From assembly GCA_029891385.1 (NCBI GenBank), contig CM057235.1:12798001-12862000 (forward strand): 64,000 nt of DNA. The letters run 5' to 3'. This document shows positions 1 through 11,843 of the stretch, one piece after another. A program made the position numbers and the translations under genes. Position 1 is the stretch's first letter. Every line of letters starts with the position of its first letter. Under the pieces are notes generated by a model, which worked only from the letters and a program-made list of their open reading frames with translations, was not told the origin of the DNA and ran no database searches. Source of the DNA: Erythroxylum novogranatense. Its lineage: Eukaryota > Streptophyta > Magnoliopsida > Malpighiales > Erythroxylaceae.

Positions 1-1882
1 CTTTCCTTTGGCTTTCTCGAGAACCCCTAAGAACTCCAAAGATCTTCACGTTTTTCTTCTTCTTCTTTCCCTTTGGATAGCCGAAATCATCTCTTCTTTT
101 TTTTTCTCTTTGGCTAGCCGAATCCCCCTCTCTTCTTCCTTTCATTTTCGTAGATTCCCTTCTCTTTTTTGTTTTCCCCAAAAATAACGAGCTCCTCTCT
201 CCTTTTTCTCCAAGTTTCCAGACCCTTCTATTGTTTTAAGCCATGTCATTAAATGGTAGGTAAGAGACCAAAGTGCCCTTCTCTTATTAGCCTATTTTCA
301 AGTTTGCCCCTGCACTTCCATTTGAAAAATCTGATACATTACGTCCAGAATTTGAGCAGCTAAACGAAATAATTTGGATAAAATTTCTTCATGGAAATTG
401 TTCCTCTTGATCATACGAATCCAACGCCACCGACAGCGCTCAAATCGGATCTAAAACGAAGAAGTTATGGCCAAATTACTAACTGACCTGCACAAAATCC
501 GAAACTGAACTTTAACATAACTTCAGTCCAGAATTTGACAATCTTAGGGATGAAATTAAATTTCGATCCCTTCACATGATTTGTAGCTCTATGTTTTAAC
601 TTTATTTTCCCTCAAGAATCAACTCAATCGGAGTTGTACAGCTCCCGAAAATCGCAAAATACTGAACCATATTCAGAAAATTATCCAACTTATAACCTAT
701 AACTCATCTCTTACTTTGGTTCAATCAATCTCTTTCCATATCATCTCCTAAAAATCATAATTCTTCATAAAAATGAACGTAATTGTCTTAGAAATTCAAC
801 GCTTCAAGAATCAAATCAATCGGATGTCGGAAGAAAGATTTATAACAAAAGATTGCAAAAGGGTCGAAGTTCAAGCAAAAGTTACAAAACCTTAAATACC
901 CACCTATAACTGAATTTTTCGAAAATCATATCTCTTAATTCCGAACTCGGAATTTGACGAATTTGGTGTCTATGGAAAGGTAAAAGGAAGCTCTACAATT
1001 TCCCTGAAGTACTCAAAATCAAATTAGGTCTTTAAAGGAGTCAAAACCTCAATCAAAGATTCTGTCCAAAACAGCTTTTCCTAAACGACTTCCAATTTTT
1101 AATCGCTCATAACTCCTAGTTCCGATATCGAAAAATTACAAATTTTATGGCGTCGGAAAGATCGACATACAAGCTACAACTTTCAGTAAAGCCACTTTTT
1201 TCAATTCCGACTAAATCCATACGACGAGTGGCCTCGAAGTACAGCACATGCAAATCTATACTTAATAACATTTTCAAAACAAAGCATATCTTCCGAAATT
1301 CATATCTCTCAATCCCGACGTCGAAAAATAGTAAACTTTATGTCCACGAAAAGCTCTCGACAGAGGCTACAAGTTTCACGTTGATCATTTTCTCGGATTT
1401 TGCCTCAATTAAAAAGTCAATTTTTTTTCTCAAAGTCAAACTTCAAACGAACTTTGACTGATCATAACTCTCACTCCCGATATTGAAAAATTGCAAACTT
1501 TATGTCTACAGAAAACTCTTGACATAAACTACAAGTTTTCAGAAGACCATTTTATCAAATTTTGCCTACATCAAAAGTCAACTCTTAAAGTCAAACATTC
1601 TCTCTCCAAAAAGTCAAACTTTCTAAATTCTTCAAATTTTCACACTTTTTCTCTTTAATTCTTGCTATTTAACTTCATTTCAATCAACTCATCCACTTTC
1701 CTCTCATAATCCATATAAGTTCACTCAAATATCAAAGTCCTCAAAATTAAACAATTCATTTCTCATAAATTTTTCTTAATTTCATCAAATTTTCTTAAAT
1801 TCATAATTTTCTCACCAATTTCTTTCTCATTTAAAATTCATTTTAATATTTCTATTTTTCATCAAAAGTTCGGGGTCCAACA
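1..1882 (-). repeat. K 3' LTR, partial
   Basis: This is the promoter-side portion of the 3' LTR of element K; the rest lies left of the window. It matches 6115-7996 with only scattered substitutions, for example one in the first 95 bases. The right edge TCCAACA (TGTTGGA on the minus strand) abuts a purine-rich tract of the internal region. Within it the phrase CTACAA plus a pyrimidine run recurs at 993, 1174, 1377 and 1529, part of the diverged tandem module found in all LTRs here. The open frame at 1147-1461 is incidental. Confidence 0.8.
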
Positions 1883-1896
1883 TTTCTCCCCCTCTT
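1883..1896 (-). promoter_or_regulatory. Polypurine tract of K
   Basis: Minus-strand AAGAGGGGGAGAAA sits directly against the 3' LTR start TGTTGGACC, the expected place for plus-strand DNA priming. Confidence 0.75.
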
Positions 1897-2555
1897 AAAA
1901 GAATTTCGTCCTCGAAATTCACATTTAAGAACATAATATTTCTTATCTCATTCCTTCTCATAAATATTTCTCAATCTCTTCATAATTTCTCAATTCTTAA
2001 ATCAATTTCTCCATCCAACATCATATCAAACTCACTAATTCTACAATTCCATATTCTTCAACATTTTGAACAAGTCAATGGTCCACGTCGTAATGACTCT
2101 TAATATCGACCATAATCATCATTTCACTTAATTCTTTGAATTGTTATACACATTTCTCTATCAATTTATCTCATTATTCAAAATTTGCATCTCACATATG
2201 CATATTCGAAAATTCCTCTAAATTCATCATGTAATTCTCCTCTCAACGTCCATTTACACTTTCTTCAAATCAAACATCACTCATCACCTTAATCAAACCA
2301 TCCACTAGGTTCTTCATATAATTCATAACAAGGACATTCACTTCATTTCTCAATTCTTACTTATTTAATCTTATCAATTTACCTCTTTTCAAAACCTCAT
2401 GCATATCACTTATACACATTCTCATAATTTCAATCTTACCAAACCTATAGCCTAAGTATGATCATAATACTGATCTCTGACATTCTCACAAATTCGATTT
2501 TTATCCTTATACACTTTCATCAATCTTATGTGCCCAGTTAAGACCATAGTACTGG

Positions 2556-2567
2556 GCTCTGATACCA
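2556..2567 (-). promoter_or_regulatory. Primer-binding site of K (initiator Met tRNA)
   Basis: Minus-strand TGGTATCAGAGC, four bases inside the 5' LTR edge at 2572, matches the standard plant LTR-retrotransposon primer site complementary to the 3' end of tRNA-iMet. It fixes the orientation and the LTR boundary of K. Confidence 0.88.
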
Positions 2568-2571
2568 CATA

Positions 2572-5500
2572 TGTTGGATCCCGTTTCCGAAACCCAACTA
2601 CTCATACAGATTTCCTCATAAACGTTAGAAACCTTAGACATTCTAAAATCGGTGTAAATTTTTTTTTCCTCATATTCTTCTATTCTCTTTTCCTTTATTC
2701 AAACTCAATCACATTCGAATTTCGGGTAAATCGGAGGTCCTCATAATTTTTTTTATTTTTATTTTTATTTTTATTTTTATTTATTCCTTACTCCGATTTG
2801 GACGCACCATACCTCGTTGGAGAAAATCTTAACAAGTTCTACACACCTTAAGAAATACCTCCAAAGCTAATTCCATCATTAAGATAGTCTAAACGCATGA
2901 AATGGAGTTTACCAAATTTAGGAGAATTTGGACAAGACCTCCCCAAAATTGGATCTAGCCAAATTTTCCATTTCATTCCCATCTATAACCCCGCATAAAA
3001 ACACTTCTATCTTCCAACTCAATTGCACAGCCCATCCCCAACTCAAGGGCCACATCGCAATCTTAATCATCTATCATTTGAATTCTTAAAACTATTTCAT
3101 CTCATCCTTATTTTTATCATTTCCATGCATACATCCAGACATTCCTTCTTATAATACATACACTATACAATTGAAACTTCTAAACCTTACTAATGACATA
3201 AAACCAAAGCAATACTAAGAGTCAAAGGACATTTAGCCCGATTACATTCTCAAATATAACATTTAAAATCAATTGCATCGAAGTTGCTTCACTTAGATGT
3301 GGGACTCGGGCCTTGTGCAAGACACATGGAGGGAAAAGGGGTGAGCTCGACGGCTCTGTGGGTAACACATTTATACATTAAACAATAAGTGAAAATTTGT
3401 CCTTTTTAACTTTCAAACATTTCCCATTCGGGAATTGAAAACCTTTCAAAACAGTCATTTTCTCATTTCTCAAAATCTCAAACCTTTTTCAAATCATGCC
3501 CAGCTTTAAACATGAATGCATCACATCATAATCAAATTAAAATCACATAATCAACTCAAAATCACATAATACGTCAAGGAGGTTAGTGTTGGACCCCACA
3601 CCCCACCCGTAGGTGTTTGCAGGTTATACTGTGGCGTGTGTTTGTGGGTGATACCGCGGCATCCAACACAAACCACATAACACATCAAATGGTTTGGTTT
3701 GGTCCTAACAAGACGTACTGCACATTCCCGCATAGCGGTTCTGTGCAGCCGTGAATAGAGGGAAGTCCGAGATCGGAACTCCTATACCACTAGCGGGCAG
3801 CCGGGCGAAGGCTATAAACATGTAGAGACCAGTGCACTGACTCACAACGGACCTAACCAAACCCACATAGCACTTAAGCAAAACGGAAATTCAAATTACC
3901 CGAAGGCACATTTCAAAATTTTGATTTTCATATTGGCACATTCTCATTCACAATTTCACATAATTCACATAGCAAATCAAATATCATTACCAGTCATCAA
4001 TAAAGTATGCAATACTTTTGATAATTTTATCAAAATCATTCATAAATGATAAATGCACAGAAGTATCAAATCTCCATAATTGACAAATCCTTCAAGTATC
4101 ATGAATTTCAGAAATTTTCTTCATTTATCAAAACATTTTGAAACTCGTAAAATAATACTTAGCTTATAATTCGAAGTATAAATATCTTACCCACCTGAAT
4201 TTTCCTTAAGCTTTAGGATTGACCACATTGTCCTTCTTTAATCTCCACGAGCCTTAATTAAGCATAACAATGCTAATTAACAATAATTCTCAAGGCTGGA
4301 ATTTTAAAAGAACGTCAAAACTTGACTTTCAACTTTCAAAAATCTCATTTATACTTTAACTCAACTATAACATCTAAAACCTATCTCAAATGAATCAATT
4401 ATATTTAACAATCTCATGTCTAAAAGCTACTCAACAAATCTAACTTTTTTTTTTTTTTTTGACTTTCACAACCCATGTTCCTTCCTTTAACTCTAAGATA
4501 GATCTCAATATCTCAATTCATTTTCAAGAAACCCATTAAACACAAAACCCTCATTTCGAGGATATATCATTGCTGAAATTTTGTAAAGAAAAGAAAACAT
4601 GCAAATTCTTTCATATAACCTCACAAAACCATAATCGACAAATGGGAACAATGCTGGAAATTTTCCCAAACCTCCATTTCTATCTAATTCTCCATACTAA
4701 GCACTTCAAATATACAAGTCATTCATTCCAAGGTGATGTGAACCATTTCTATTCACACTTCAACATCTCATACCCAATTACGAGTCCCTATATGATCATA
4801 CAACACAAATCATATCCTTTTAATTACACTAAACACTCGAATGAACATGATCAAGAACATCCATTTACAACTATCTCCACATTCCATCTTAGTACTTCAC
4901 TTACCCTACATTCATTCACTCAATAACCCAATCAATAACTCAAAACCAATCATGATGTAACATCTAGCATTAAACAAGAACCAAAACAGAACATATATAG
5001 CTACCCTTTTATAAACCTCTTCCTAACCCATCTTACCCATACTTTACTTAAACCAATAGCATCAACACGTATTAAATAACCATCAAGATTTGAAAATCTC
5101 TAAGTTTAAAACCCCTTCACAACAATTCTGATTTTTCCGAAACTCAAACCCCAACTTCATACTCATTCTTTTCTTCTACTCATTCTTCAAATCAAGCAAG
5201 AAAAGATAAAACCTAACAATCAAAACCATGAATTAACAACTAATACACATGCTGATTTTCTTTCCACTTTCCTAATTCTTCTTCTTTCATTTACTAATCC
5301 TTCACTCAAACCATCATTAGCAAATAAGAAAGAATAAACCTAACAATAATCATGAATTACCAATCAATACTCATGCTGAAATTTTTCTTGGAATGGCAAA
5401 CTTGGCTTAAACAATCATCGAACTTTACCTAACTTTACTTAAACCTTTCTTAAGTCATTTAAACCCAAAACCCATCAAGAAACTTAAACAAATTCCAGAA

Positions 5501-7996
5501 TTTTTCATACCCACGAAAACCAGATTTTCTCTCAACTTCCATTTACTCTTCTTCTTTTCTTATTCTTTCATAACCCAACTCTTCTAATCACTTCAACTCA
5601 TTCTAATCACCATTATCAAGCAAGAAAAACAAACGCTAAACAATAAAACCATAAATTACACATGCTGAAATTTTGGAAAGAATGGAAAAACTTCCATTTT
5701 CACTACCCTAACTTTCCTTATACCTTTGTTAAGCTACTCCAATTAAAACCCCCTTCAAAACCAACCCAAAAATTCGAAATTCCCAAACCCTAGGCCATAT
5801 ATGCATGCTGAAATTTTAATTAAGTCTCTATCATTCTTCCTCTTTTCTTTTTCCTTCACTATACTCTTCAATTCACCATCTTAACCAAGAAATGAAAAAA
5901 AAAAATCCAAATTCGAAACCCTAATTCATGAAATCTGAATTTTTAAACCTTCCTAATCTCTTCTTATTTCTTCATCAATCAACTTCCAATCATCATGCTT
6001 AAGCAAGAGAGGAAGAACTACAACAAGAAACTAAGAAAATTTCTAAATCCTTACCTTGAAAAGTGACCCATGACTTTCTTCTTCCTTTGGCTCAAATGGA
6101 AGACAACTCTTCCTCTTTCCTTTGGCTTTCTCGAGAACCCCTAAGAACTCCAAAGATCTTCACGTTTTTCTTCTTCTTCTTTCCCTTTGGATAGCCGAAA
6201 TCCTCTCTTCTTTTTTTTTTCTCTTTGGCTAGCCGAATCTCCCTCTCTTCTTCCTTTCATTTTCGTAGACTCCCTTCTCTTTTTTGTTTTCCCCAAAAAT
6301 AACGAGCTCCTCTCTCCTTTTTCTCCAAGTTTCCAGACCCTTCTATTGTTTTAAGCCATGTCATTAAATGGTAGGTAAGAGACCAAAGTGCCTTTCTCTT
6401 ATTAGCCTATTTTCAAGTTTGCCCCTGCACTTCCATTTGAAAAATCTGATACATTACGTCCAGAATTTGAGCAGCTAAACGAAATAATTTGGATAAACTT
6501 TCTGCATGGAAATTGTTCCTCTAGATCATACGAATCCAACGCCACTGACAGCACTCAAATCGGATCTAAAACGAAGAAGTTATAGCCAAATTACTAACTG
6601 ACCTGCACAAAATCCGAAACTGAACTTTAACATAACTTCAGTCCAGAATTTGACAATCTTAGGGATGAAATTAAATTTTGATCCCTTCACATGATTTGTA
6701 GCTCTATGTTTTAACTTTATTTTCCCTCAAGAATCAACTCAATCGGAGTTGTACAGCTCCCAAAAATCGCAAAATACTGAACCATGTTCAGAAAATTATC
6801 CAACTTATAACCTATAACTCATCTCTTACTTTGGTTCAATCAATCTCTTTCCATATCATCTCCTAAAAATCATAATTCTTCATAAAAATGAACGTAATTG
6901 TCTTAGGAATTCAATGCTTCAAGAATCAAATCAATCAGATGTCGGACGAAAGATTTATAACAAAAGATTGCAAAAGGGTCGGAGTTCAAGCAAAAGTTAC
7001 AAAACCTTAAATACCCACCTATAACTGAATTTTTCGAAAATCATATCTCTTAATTCCGAACTCGGAATTTGACGAATTTGGTGTCTATGGAAAGGTAAAA
7101 GGAAGCTCTACAATTTTCCTGAAGTACTCAAAATCAAATTAGGTCTTTAAAGGAGTCAAAACCTCAATCAAAGATTCTGTCCAAAATAGCTTTTCCTAAA
7201 CGACTTCCAATTTTTAATCGCTCATAACTCCTAGTCCCGATATCGAAAAATTACAAACTTTATGGCGTCGGAAAGATCGACATACAAGCTACAACTTTCA
7301 GTAAAGCCACTTTTTCCAATTCGACTAAATCCATAATGACGAGTGGCCTCAAGTACAAAGACATGCAAATCTATACTTAATAACATTTTCAAAACAAAGC
7401 ATATCTTTCGAAATTCATATCTCTCAATCCTGACGTCGAAAAATAGTAAACTTTATGTCCACGAAAAGCTCTCGACAGAGGCTACAAGTTTCACGTTGAT
7501 CATTTTCTCGGATTTTGCCTCAATTAAAAAGTCAATTTTTTTCTCAAAGTCAAACTTCAAACGAACTTTGACTGATCATAACTCTCACTCCCGATATCGA
7601 AAAATTGCAAACTTTATGTCTACAGAAAACTCTTGACATAAACTACAAGTTTCCAGAAGACCATTTTATCAAATTTTGCCTACATCAAAAGTCAACTCTC
7701 AAAGTCAAACATTCTCTCTCCAAAAAGTCAAACTTTCTAAATTCTTCAAATTTTCACACTTTTTCTCTTTAATTCTTGCTATTTAACTTCATTTCAATCA
7801 ACTCATCCACTTTCCTCTCATAATCCATATAAGTTCACTCAAATATCAAAGTCCTCAAAATTAAACAATTCATTTCTCATAAATTTTTCTTAATTTCATC
7901 AAATTTCCTTAAATTCATAATTTTCTCACCAATTTCTTTCTCATTTAAAATTTATTTTAATATTTCTATTTTTCATCAAAAGTTCGGGGTCCAACA
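2572..7996 (-). repeat. K 5' LTR (5425 bp)
   Basis: The terminus TGTTGG at 2572 and CCAACA at 7996 are inverted ends. Read on the minus strand, the LTR holds the 180-bp-scale modules (about 6500-7700), a purine-rich leader ending in a donor-like GTAAGG (6049-6054), a donor-like GTGGGTAAG near 4195, the 31-nt hairpin (3718-3748), a small GAGC/GCTC hairpin near 3342 and then the end. A (TTTTTA)n run lies at about 2747-2783 and a T run at about 4447-4460. No protein-coding gene is visible in the 5.4 kb. Confidence 0.78.
3718..3748 (-). other. 31-nt conserved hairpin in K LTR
   Basis: Plus-strand arms CTGCACA (3718-3724) and TGTGCAG (3742-3748) pair perfectly. Inside, CCGC (3728-3731) and GCGG (3735-3738) pair around ATA. 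Both internal-loop sides are TTC, which reads GAA/GAA in the element's sense strand. The same 7-3-4-3-4-3-7 geometry recurs in LTRs C, D, F and I. Confidence 0.75.
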
Positions 7997-8101
7997 AGCT
8001 ACATGGGAGACTGAGGAGTATATGAGGAGTCAGTATCCTCATCTATTCGATTGGACAGGTATTAAATTTCGAGGACGAATTTTTTTTTAGGAGGGGTGAA
8101 T
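7997..8101 (+). pseudogene. 3' tail of Tekay gypsy polyprotein of E1 (chromodomain end) and polypurine tract
   Basis: The frame at 7997-8090 gives a short chromodomain-like tail containing TWETEEYMRSQYPHLF, which closely matches the equivalent tail of E2 at 41574-41630. It is followed by the CGAGGACGAAT phrase and the polypurine tract AGGAGGGGTGAAT (8089-8101). The rest of the polyprotein is left of the inserted element K and outside the window. Tekay/Del integrases end in a chromodomain thought to guide insertion into heterochromatin. Confidence 0.8.
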
Positions 8102-8601
8102 TGTAACATCCCATTACTGATAGCAAGGGTATTTTCGTAATTCTGGGTTAGACTGATAAGTTTCATTGCATTCACTGATTGAACATGTTACTGCCCTCTA
8201 ATTATAGAGGCACTGGTTTCTTGCATATGCATTTATTCATAGGTACATGCATTCATGATTTTCCGGCATTTAATTGTGAGTGTAAATTGATTGGATTGTG
8301 AACTGACTGGACTGACTGGATTGTAATTGATTGAGAAATTAGGAGTAAATGGACTCGAATGACTGATTTAGAATAGCCTAAGAGTGACTGGTAATTGATA
8401 GTGATTTATAGGAAATTTTCGGGATATTTGGGAGAAAATACCCGGACCAAAAATTTTGGAGTGACAGACTGATTGACTGTATAATACTGAAAGAATGGTC
8501 CAATGACAAGGGAAATATTAGGGTTATACTGTTAGGAAATTAAAATGTTGAGCTATTGAAATTTAGAGACTGAAATTTGGACTGATTTGGAGACCTATGT
8601 C

Positions 8602-8609
8602 TATAAATA
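8602..8609 (+). promoter_or_regulatory. TATA box of E1 LTR
   Basis: TATAAATA lies 500 bp into the LTR, followed by a leader rich in TTCTTC and then a donor-like GTAAGT at 8867. This is the likely promoter of E1 transcripts. Confidence 0.6.
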
Positions 8610-9002
8610 GATAGGTTTGAAAGAAATTGAGGAAAATTGGTCTAAGGCATTTCGTTTCTTCTTCTTCCCCTCTACGGTGATCTTCGATTTCTCCCAACGG
8701 TGAGATCCTTCGATTTTTCCTTGTGGTTTTCTCCTCATTGTGTAAGGCTAACTTGTTTATTGTGATTGATGAAGGATTGAGAAGCTATAGAGTGGATCAT
8801 CGTTGATTTTGAAAGATTTTAGGGTTTACGGTATTTTTGAGAGATCTGTGGATTGGAGCTTGATTGGTAAGTTTTAATGGTTTTAATGTTGCTATTGATG
8901 GTTTTTATGGCATTTATTATGGTTGATTGAGTAGTTGGGAGAGTTAATGGTGGTTTTATAGAGAGAGAAATAGCTGAAAACGATCGGAGAAGACGAATGA
9001 TT

Positions 9003-9187
9003 CGTCGCACGCCGCGACCTGCGCGTGAGCCTCGCCGCGACGAGGGAGAAGAGGACGTCGCGGCGAGCGTCATTTAATTGACGCCGCGACGAGTCTTCTT
9101 CACCTCGCGGCGCGCCCGAATTGGATTGTTCGCCGCGACGAGCGGACCATTTCACGCAGTGGCGAGGGCCTCTTGGCCGCGACGAAG
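9003..9187 (+). repeat. GC-rich CGCCGCGACGAG cassette in E1 LTR
   Basis: An abrupt GC-rich island in an AT-rich LTR, made of imperfect repeats of CGCCGCGACGAG in both orientations. The overlapping open frames on both strands here come from the lack of AT-rich stop codons. It is followed by the shared phrase ACCTCCGATTGAGGTGATTC, as in other LTRs of the window. Confidence 0.65.
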
Positions 9188-9677
9188 GGGACTATTCCAT
9201 TGAATCAATTTCAAATTATTGGGCATAATTCATGGTGTAGACCTCCGATTGAGGTGATTCCAGATTCGTTACGGACTAGGGAAAGAGGTCTACAATTGAG
9301 GATAATTATAGGAATTAGAATTGATTTAAGTGACATTGATTTACAGAGAATAAAGTCGATTATGGTTCATAGTGTGACCTAAATATTGAATTGAGACAAT
9401 TGGAGTTTTAATTGGGATTCTCAATAGAGGTTTTGACCCAATGGATAGGAAATTGCTTTAGGAAATATGAATTGAAGAAATTGAACTGAATTTTAGGATT
9501 GGATCCATTATTGTCTATCAATTGAGCGAAGAGTTAGAATGGGACATAAGAGTTCAAATTGGGTTTTAGCGTCGGGAAAATCGTGAACATGCGTTGTACA
9601 TAATTTCACTGAGACATATGCATTACTGAACTATTTAATTGAGCATCTAGTAATGGGACTGTATTTTACTGTTATAG

Positions 9678-9744
9678 AGGCGTCGTTGGATCGTCATTCC
9701 ACGGACATTGCTGGAACTTCCAGGCAGTAGCTCGGAAGTTACAG
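9678..9744 (+). other. Putative 67-nt mini-exon in E1 LTR
   Basis: The segment is preceded by TTACTGTTATAG and followed by GTGAGTAACC, a consensus acceptor and donor. Segments of exactly 67 nt with the same borders occur in both LTRs of E2, although the families are well diverged. Splicing is inferred from these sites only. Confidence 0.45.
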
Positions 9745-10436
9745 GTGAGTAACCTAGTTGGTTTCTCAAATTCCTGACTGTTCAAATGCTCAACGTGAAT
9801 TACTTGCCAAATGTGAAACTGTATGATTACTGAAATATACATGATTGGATGGTATGTCTCTACTGTATTAGACTGTGAAATTGCATGATCACTTTCTACT
9901 GTACTGGATTGGATTCAGATCTTGGACCGAATTCTTGATATTATTGAGTAATACAATACTGGGCTTTTATAGCCATACACTGAATCACTGAATACCGAAT
10001 TACTGAACACTGCATTGCATGCATAAATGCATGATCAGATAATGGAATGTGACCCAAGTTGTTATTATCACTGAAAAGAGCCTCGAGCTCAAACATTGTA
10101 CTGACAGGGCCTCGAGCCCGGGGGGAGAAATCCCTGACGCGTCCCCCACTGAACACTAACTGAGCACTTGGGCACAATACTAAATAACTGGAAAGAGTCT
10201 CATATGCATTATATACATGACTGATTGAATTGCCAAATTGTGTGATGATTACTGAACTGTGTGATGCCATGATTTACTGTAAAATTGTGATGTGATATTG
10301 TAAATTGTTCTATGCTACTGTAATATTGTCACTGATACTGTACACTGTTATAAACTACTATAAATTGTTATATAATACTGTTAATTGAGTATTATCGTGC
10401 GTGTTGTGCATGATTTGCGTAATGCATGATTTGAGT

Positions 10437-10501
10437 GAACCATCGATGATGGTTTCTCACTGAGTTCGCAAACTCACCCAAAATTGCAACCTATTTTTCA
10501 G
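10437..10501 (+). promoter_or_regulatory. Double hairpin and acceptor-like TTTTTCAG in E1 LTR
   Basis: GAACCATC (10437-10444) pairs with GATGGTTT (10448-10455) around GAT, and TGAGTT (10461-10466) pairs with AACTCA (10471-10476). A U-rich stretch ending in CAG at 10501 follows. The same order is seen in E2, G and J, with the stem of the first hairpin changed in a compensatory way in J. Confidence 0.6.
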
Positions 10502-10894
10502 GACTGATAGAGTAGACCCCTAGCTCCGGAGATAGTCTTTTCCTGCCGTGCGAGCGTGTTAGCAAGAGAAGCGATGGCTCACAGGTCGATCAGCTGGGTT
10601 GGATTTTGAGGATGACTTAGGATAGATGCTTATATCAGTTCCCTTTTGGTTTTGTTTAGGGGACTGATAGACTTGTCTATTCTACTTTTGGATGACTGTA
10701 TTGAAATTGCTGCTATGATAAGATTATTTTGGATTTTTAAAAGTTACTGATTTCTGATATTATGGTTTTAATTATTGCGATGCCATGTGGATATTATTGA
10801 GAAAATGTTCTGGTAGTGCACCTTTATCGTGGGATACGTGTCGGAGCGACCTTTGGGTTTCCCGATGTGTACCCTACGGTAAGGGGGCGCTACA

Positions 10895-11773
10895 GTTCTG
10901 CGGAGTATGTGGACTGCGATTGAGCTACTGGATGTTCGAGAATTAGGTCCTAATCTGTACACTCTTTCCTTTCATCGATCTGAGCTAGCGGAGACTGCGA
11001 TTAGGAATGGACCATGGACGGTGATGGGATATTGTTTTGTATTGAAGCACTGGGGGCTCGATATGGCGATCAAAGAGGTTGACTTTTCCAGGTGTAGTTT
11101 CTGGATTCAGATCCATAATCTGCCTCTTGAGTTGCTTACTGGTAATAATGCTAGGCGAGGGGAACGTCTTGGTCGGGTTGTTGCCCTTGATGAGGATATA
11201 TGGGAACTAGGTATTGGTCGTAGCTTTTTGAGATTGAAGCTTGAGCTGGACATTACGGTGCCTCTGTTGCCCGATTTTTGGGTTCCTAGGGGCTCACAAA
11301 ATCGAATTTGGGCGGAAGTTAGGTATGAGAAGATGGCAGATTTTTGCTTTAATTGTGGTATTTTGGGACATTAAGGTCGTGATTGTCGGAGGGAAAAGGT
11401 AGATAGACCTTCAGCGGATGTGAGACGGTCCTTTGGTCCATGGATGAAGGCTATGCCGGTGCCATCTAAAGATCGGTTGAGTTCTATGTTGGAACCGACC
11501 AGGAGTCACTCTGTGGATCCTGAAATTTCTTTAACGACTAGAACAGGTGGAGTTGGTTTAGAGTTGAATCAGGGGGAGTATGGTGCAGGTGTAGGTTATG
11601 GAGAGAATATCCAGTTATCTGAATTGGGAAGTGATCAAATTGAGGATGATGGCAGTGTTGCTCCAGGTGTGGCAACTACAGTGACTCTGGATGGTAGGCT
11701 AGAGGGTAAAGGGAAGCGAGGAGTTGGAAGAGGTAGGGGGAGAGGGAGGAAGGGGGAGTTAGTGATGGTGTGA
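10895..11773 (+). pseudogene. LINE ORF1 (gag-like, DUF4283 and CCHC knuckle), interrupted
   Basis: The translated part shows a plant LINE DUF4283 domain (ELGPNLYTLSF, GPWTVMGYCFVLKHW, VDFSRCSFWIQIHNLPLELL) and then a zinc knuckle. In the knuckle CFNC...GH...C the residue after the histidine is replaced by a stop (TAA, 11372-11374). The frame continues unbroken past the stop to 11773 with a basic GRGRGRGRK tail. ORF1 proteins bind the LINE RNA in the cytoplasmic particle. The N-terminal part of DUF4283 is cut off by E1. The same reading frame on both sides of the stop shows a single nonsense change rather than a frameshift. Confidence 0.88.
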
Positions 11774-11843
11774 GTGCTATACTTGATATGCCAGGTACGG
11801 CTGGAGGTTTGGGTGACTGTCCTATAACAGTCCCCAATGACCT

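Larger units (their letters stand above)
1883..2571 (-). other. K internal region (0.69 kb, non-coding)
   Basis: The region begins on the minus strand with the primer-binding site and ends with the usual gypsy tail, where GAATTTCGAGGACGAAATTC precedes a polypurine tract. That tail is the only recognisable remnant of a polyprotein end; no gag or pol motif is visible in any frame. The element must depend on proteins from another element, most plausibly a Tekay/Del relative because the tail matches that group. Confidence 0.7.
1..7996 (-). mobile_element. Non-autonomous LTR retrotransposon K with giant LTRs (left end outside window)
   Basis: Bases 1-1882 are repeated almost unchanged at 6115-7996, both 1882 bp long and both ending in CCAACA. 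Between them lies a minus-strand primer-binding site (2556-2567) followed on the plus strand by TGTTGGATCC at 2572. The LTR is therefore 2572-7996 (5425 bp), the internal region is only 1883-2571 (689 bp), and bases 1-1882 are the visible end of the other LTR. No protein domain is seen. The architecture resembles LARD elements but with an unusually small internal part. The near identity of the two LTR copies makes it the youngest insertion here. It lies in the 3' end of gypsy element E1. The expected target duplication is the base run after 7996 (AGCTA), whose partner is outside the window. Confidence 0.8.
8102..10894 (+). repeat. E1 3' LTR (gypsy, Tekay/Del type)
   Basis: The LTR starts TGTAACATCCC right after the polypurine tract and ends GGGGGCGCTACA, the same ends as E2 (33189/37001). 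The body is strongly diverged from E2 but shares landmarks in the same order: TATA box (8602), donor GTAAGT (8867), GC-rich cassette (9003-9187), a 67-nt segment bounded by splice-like sites (9678-9744), small hairpins (10078-10140), a double hairpin (10437-10476) and TTTTTCAG (10494-10501). The next five bases (GTTCT) are the expected target duplication; its partner is left of the window. The element is inserted in ORF1 of the LINE. Confidence 0.85.

Noticed and set aside
1147..1461. Open frame conserved in both K LTR copies (again near 7343-7636)
   Set aside because: It is antisense to the element, conserved only because the LTRs are near-identical, and its length changes between copies through small indels.
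1..7996. Large tandem or segmental duplication of 1.88 kb
   Set aside because: The primer site, polypurine tract and inverted TGTTGG/CCAACA ends fit an LTR pair, and the copy boundaries match those signals.
8819..9155. Overlapping minus-strand open frames with Arg/Ser-rich products
   Set aside because: Same cause: the GC-rich CGCCGCGACGAG cassette in the E1 LTR. Low-complexity composition, no start context and no known domain.
10570..10610. Short conserved peptide MAxRSxSW downstream of the acceptor in E1 (and at about 36670 in E2)
   Set aside because: The two frames end at different places and the start codon is lost in G and J. Sequence conservation here is better explained by a nucleotide-level signal.
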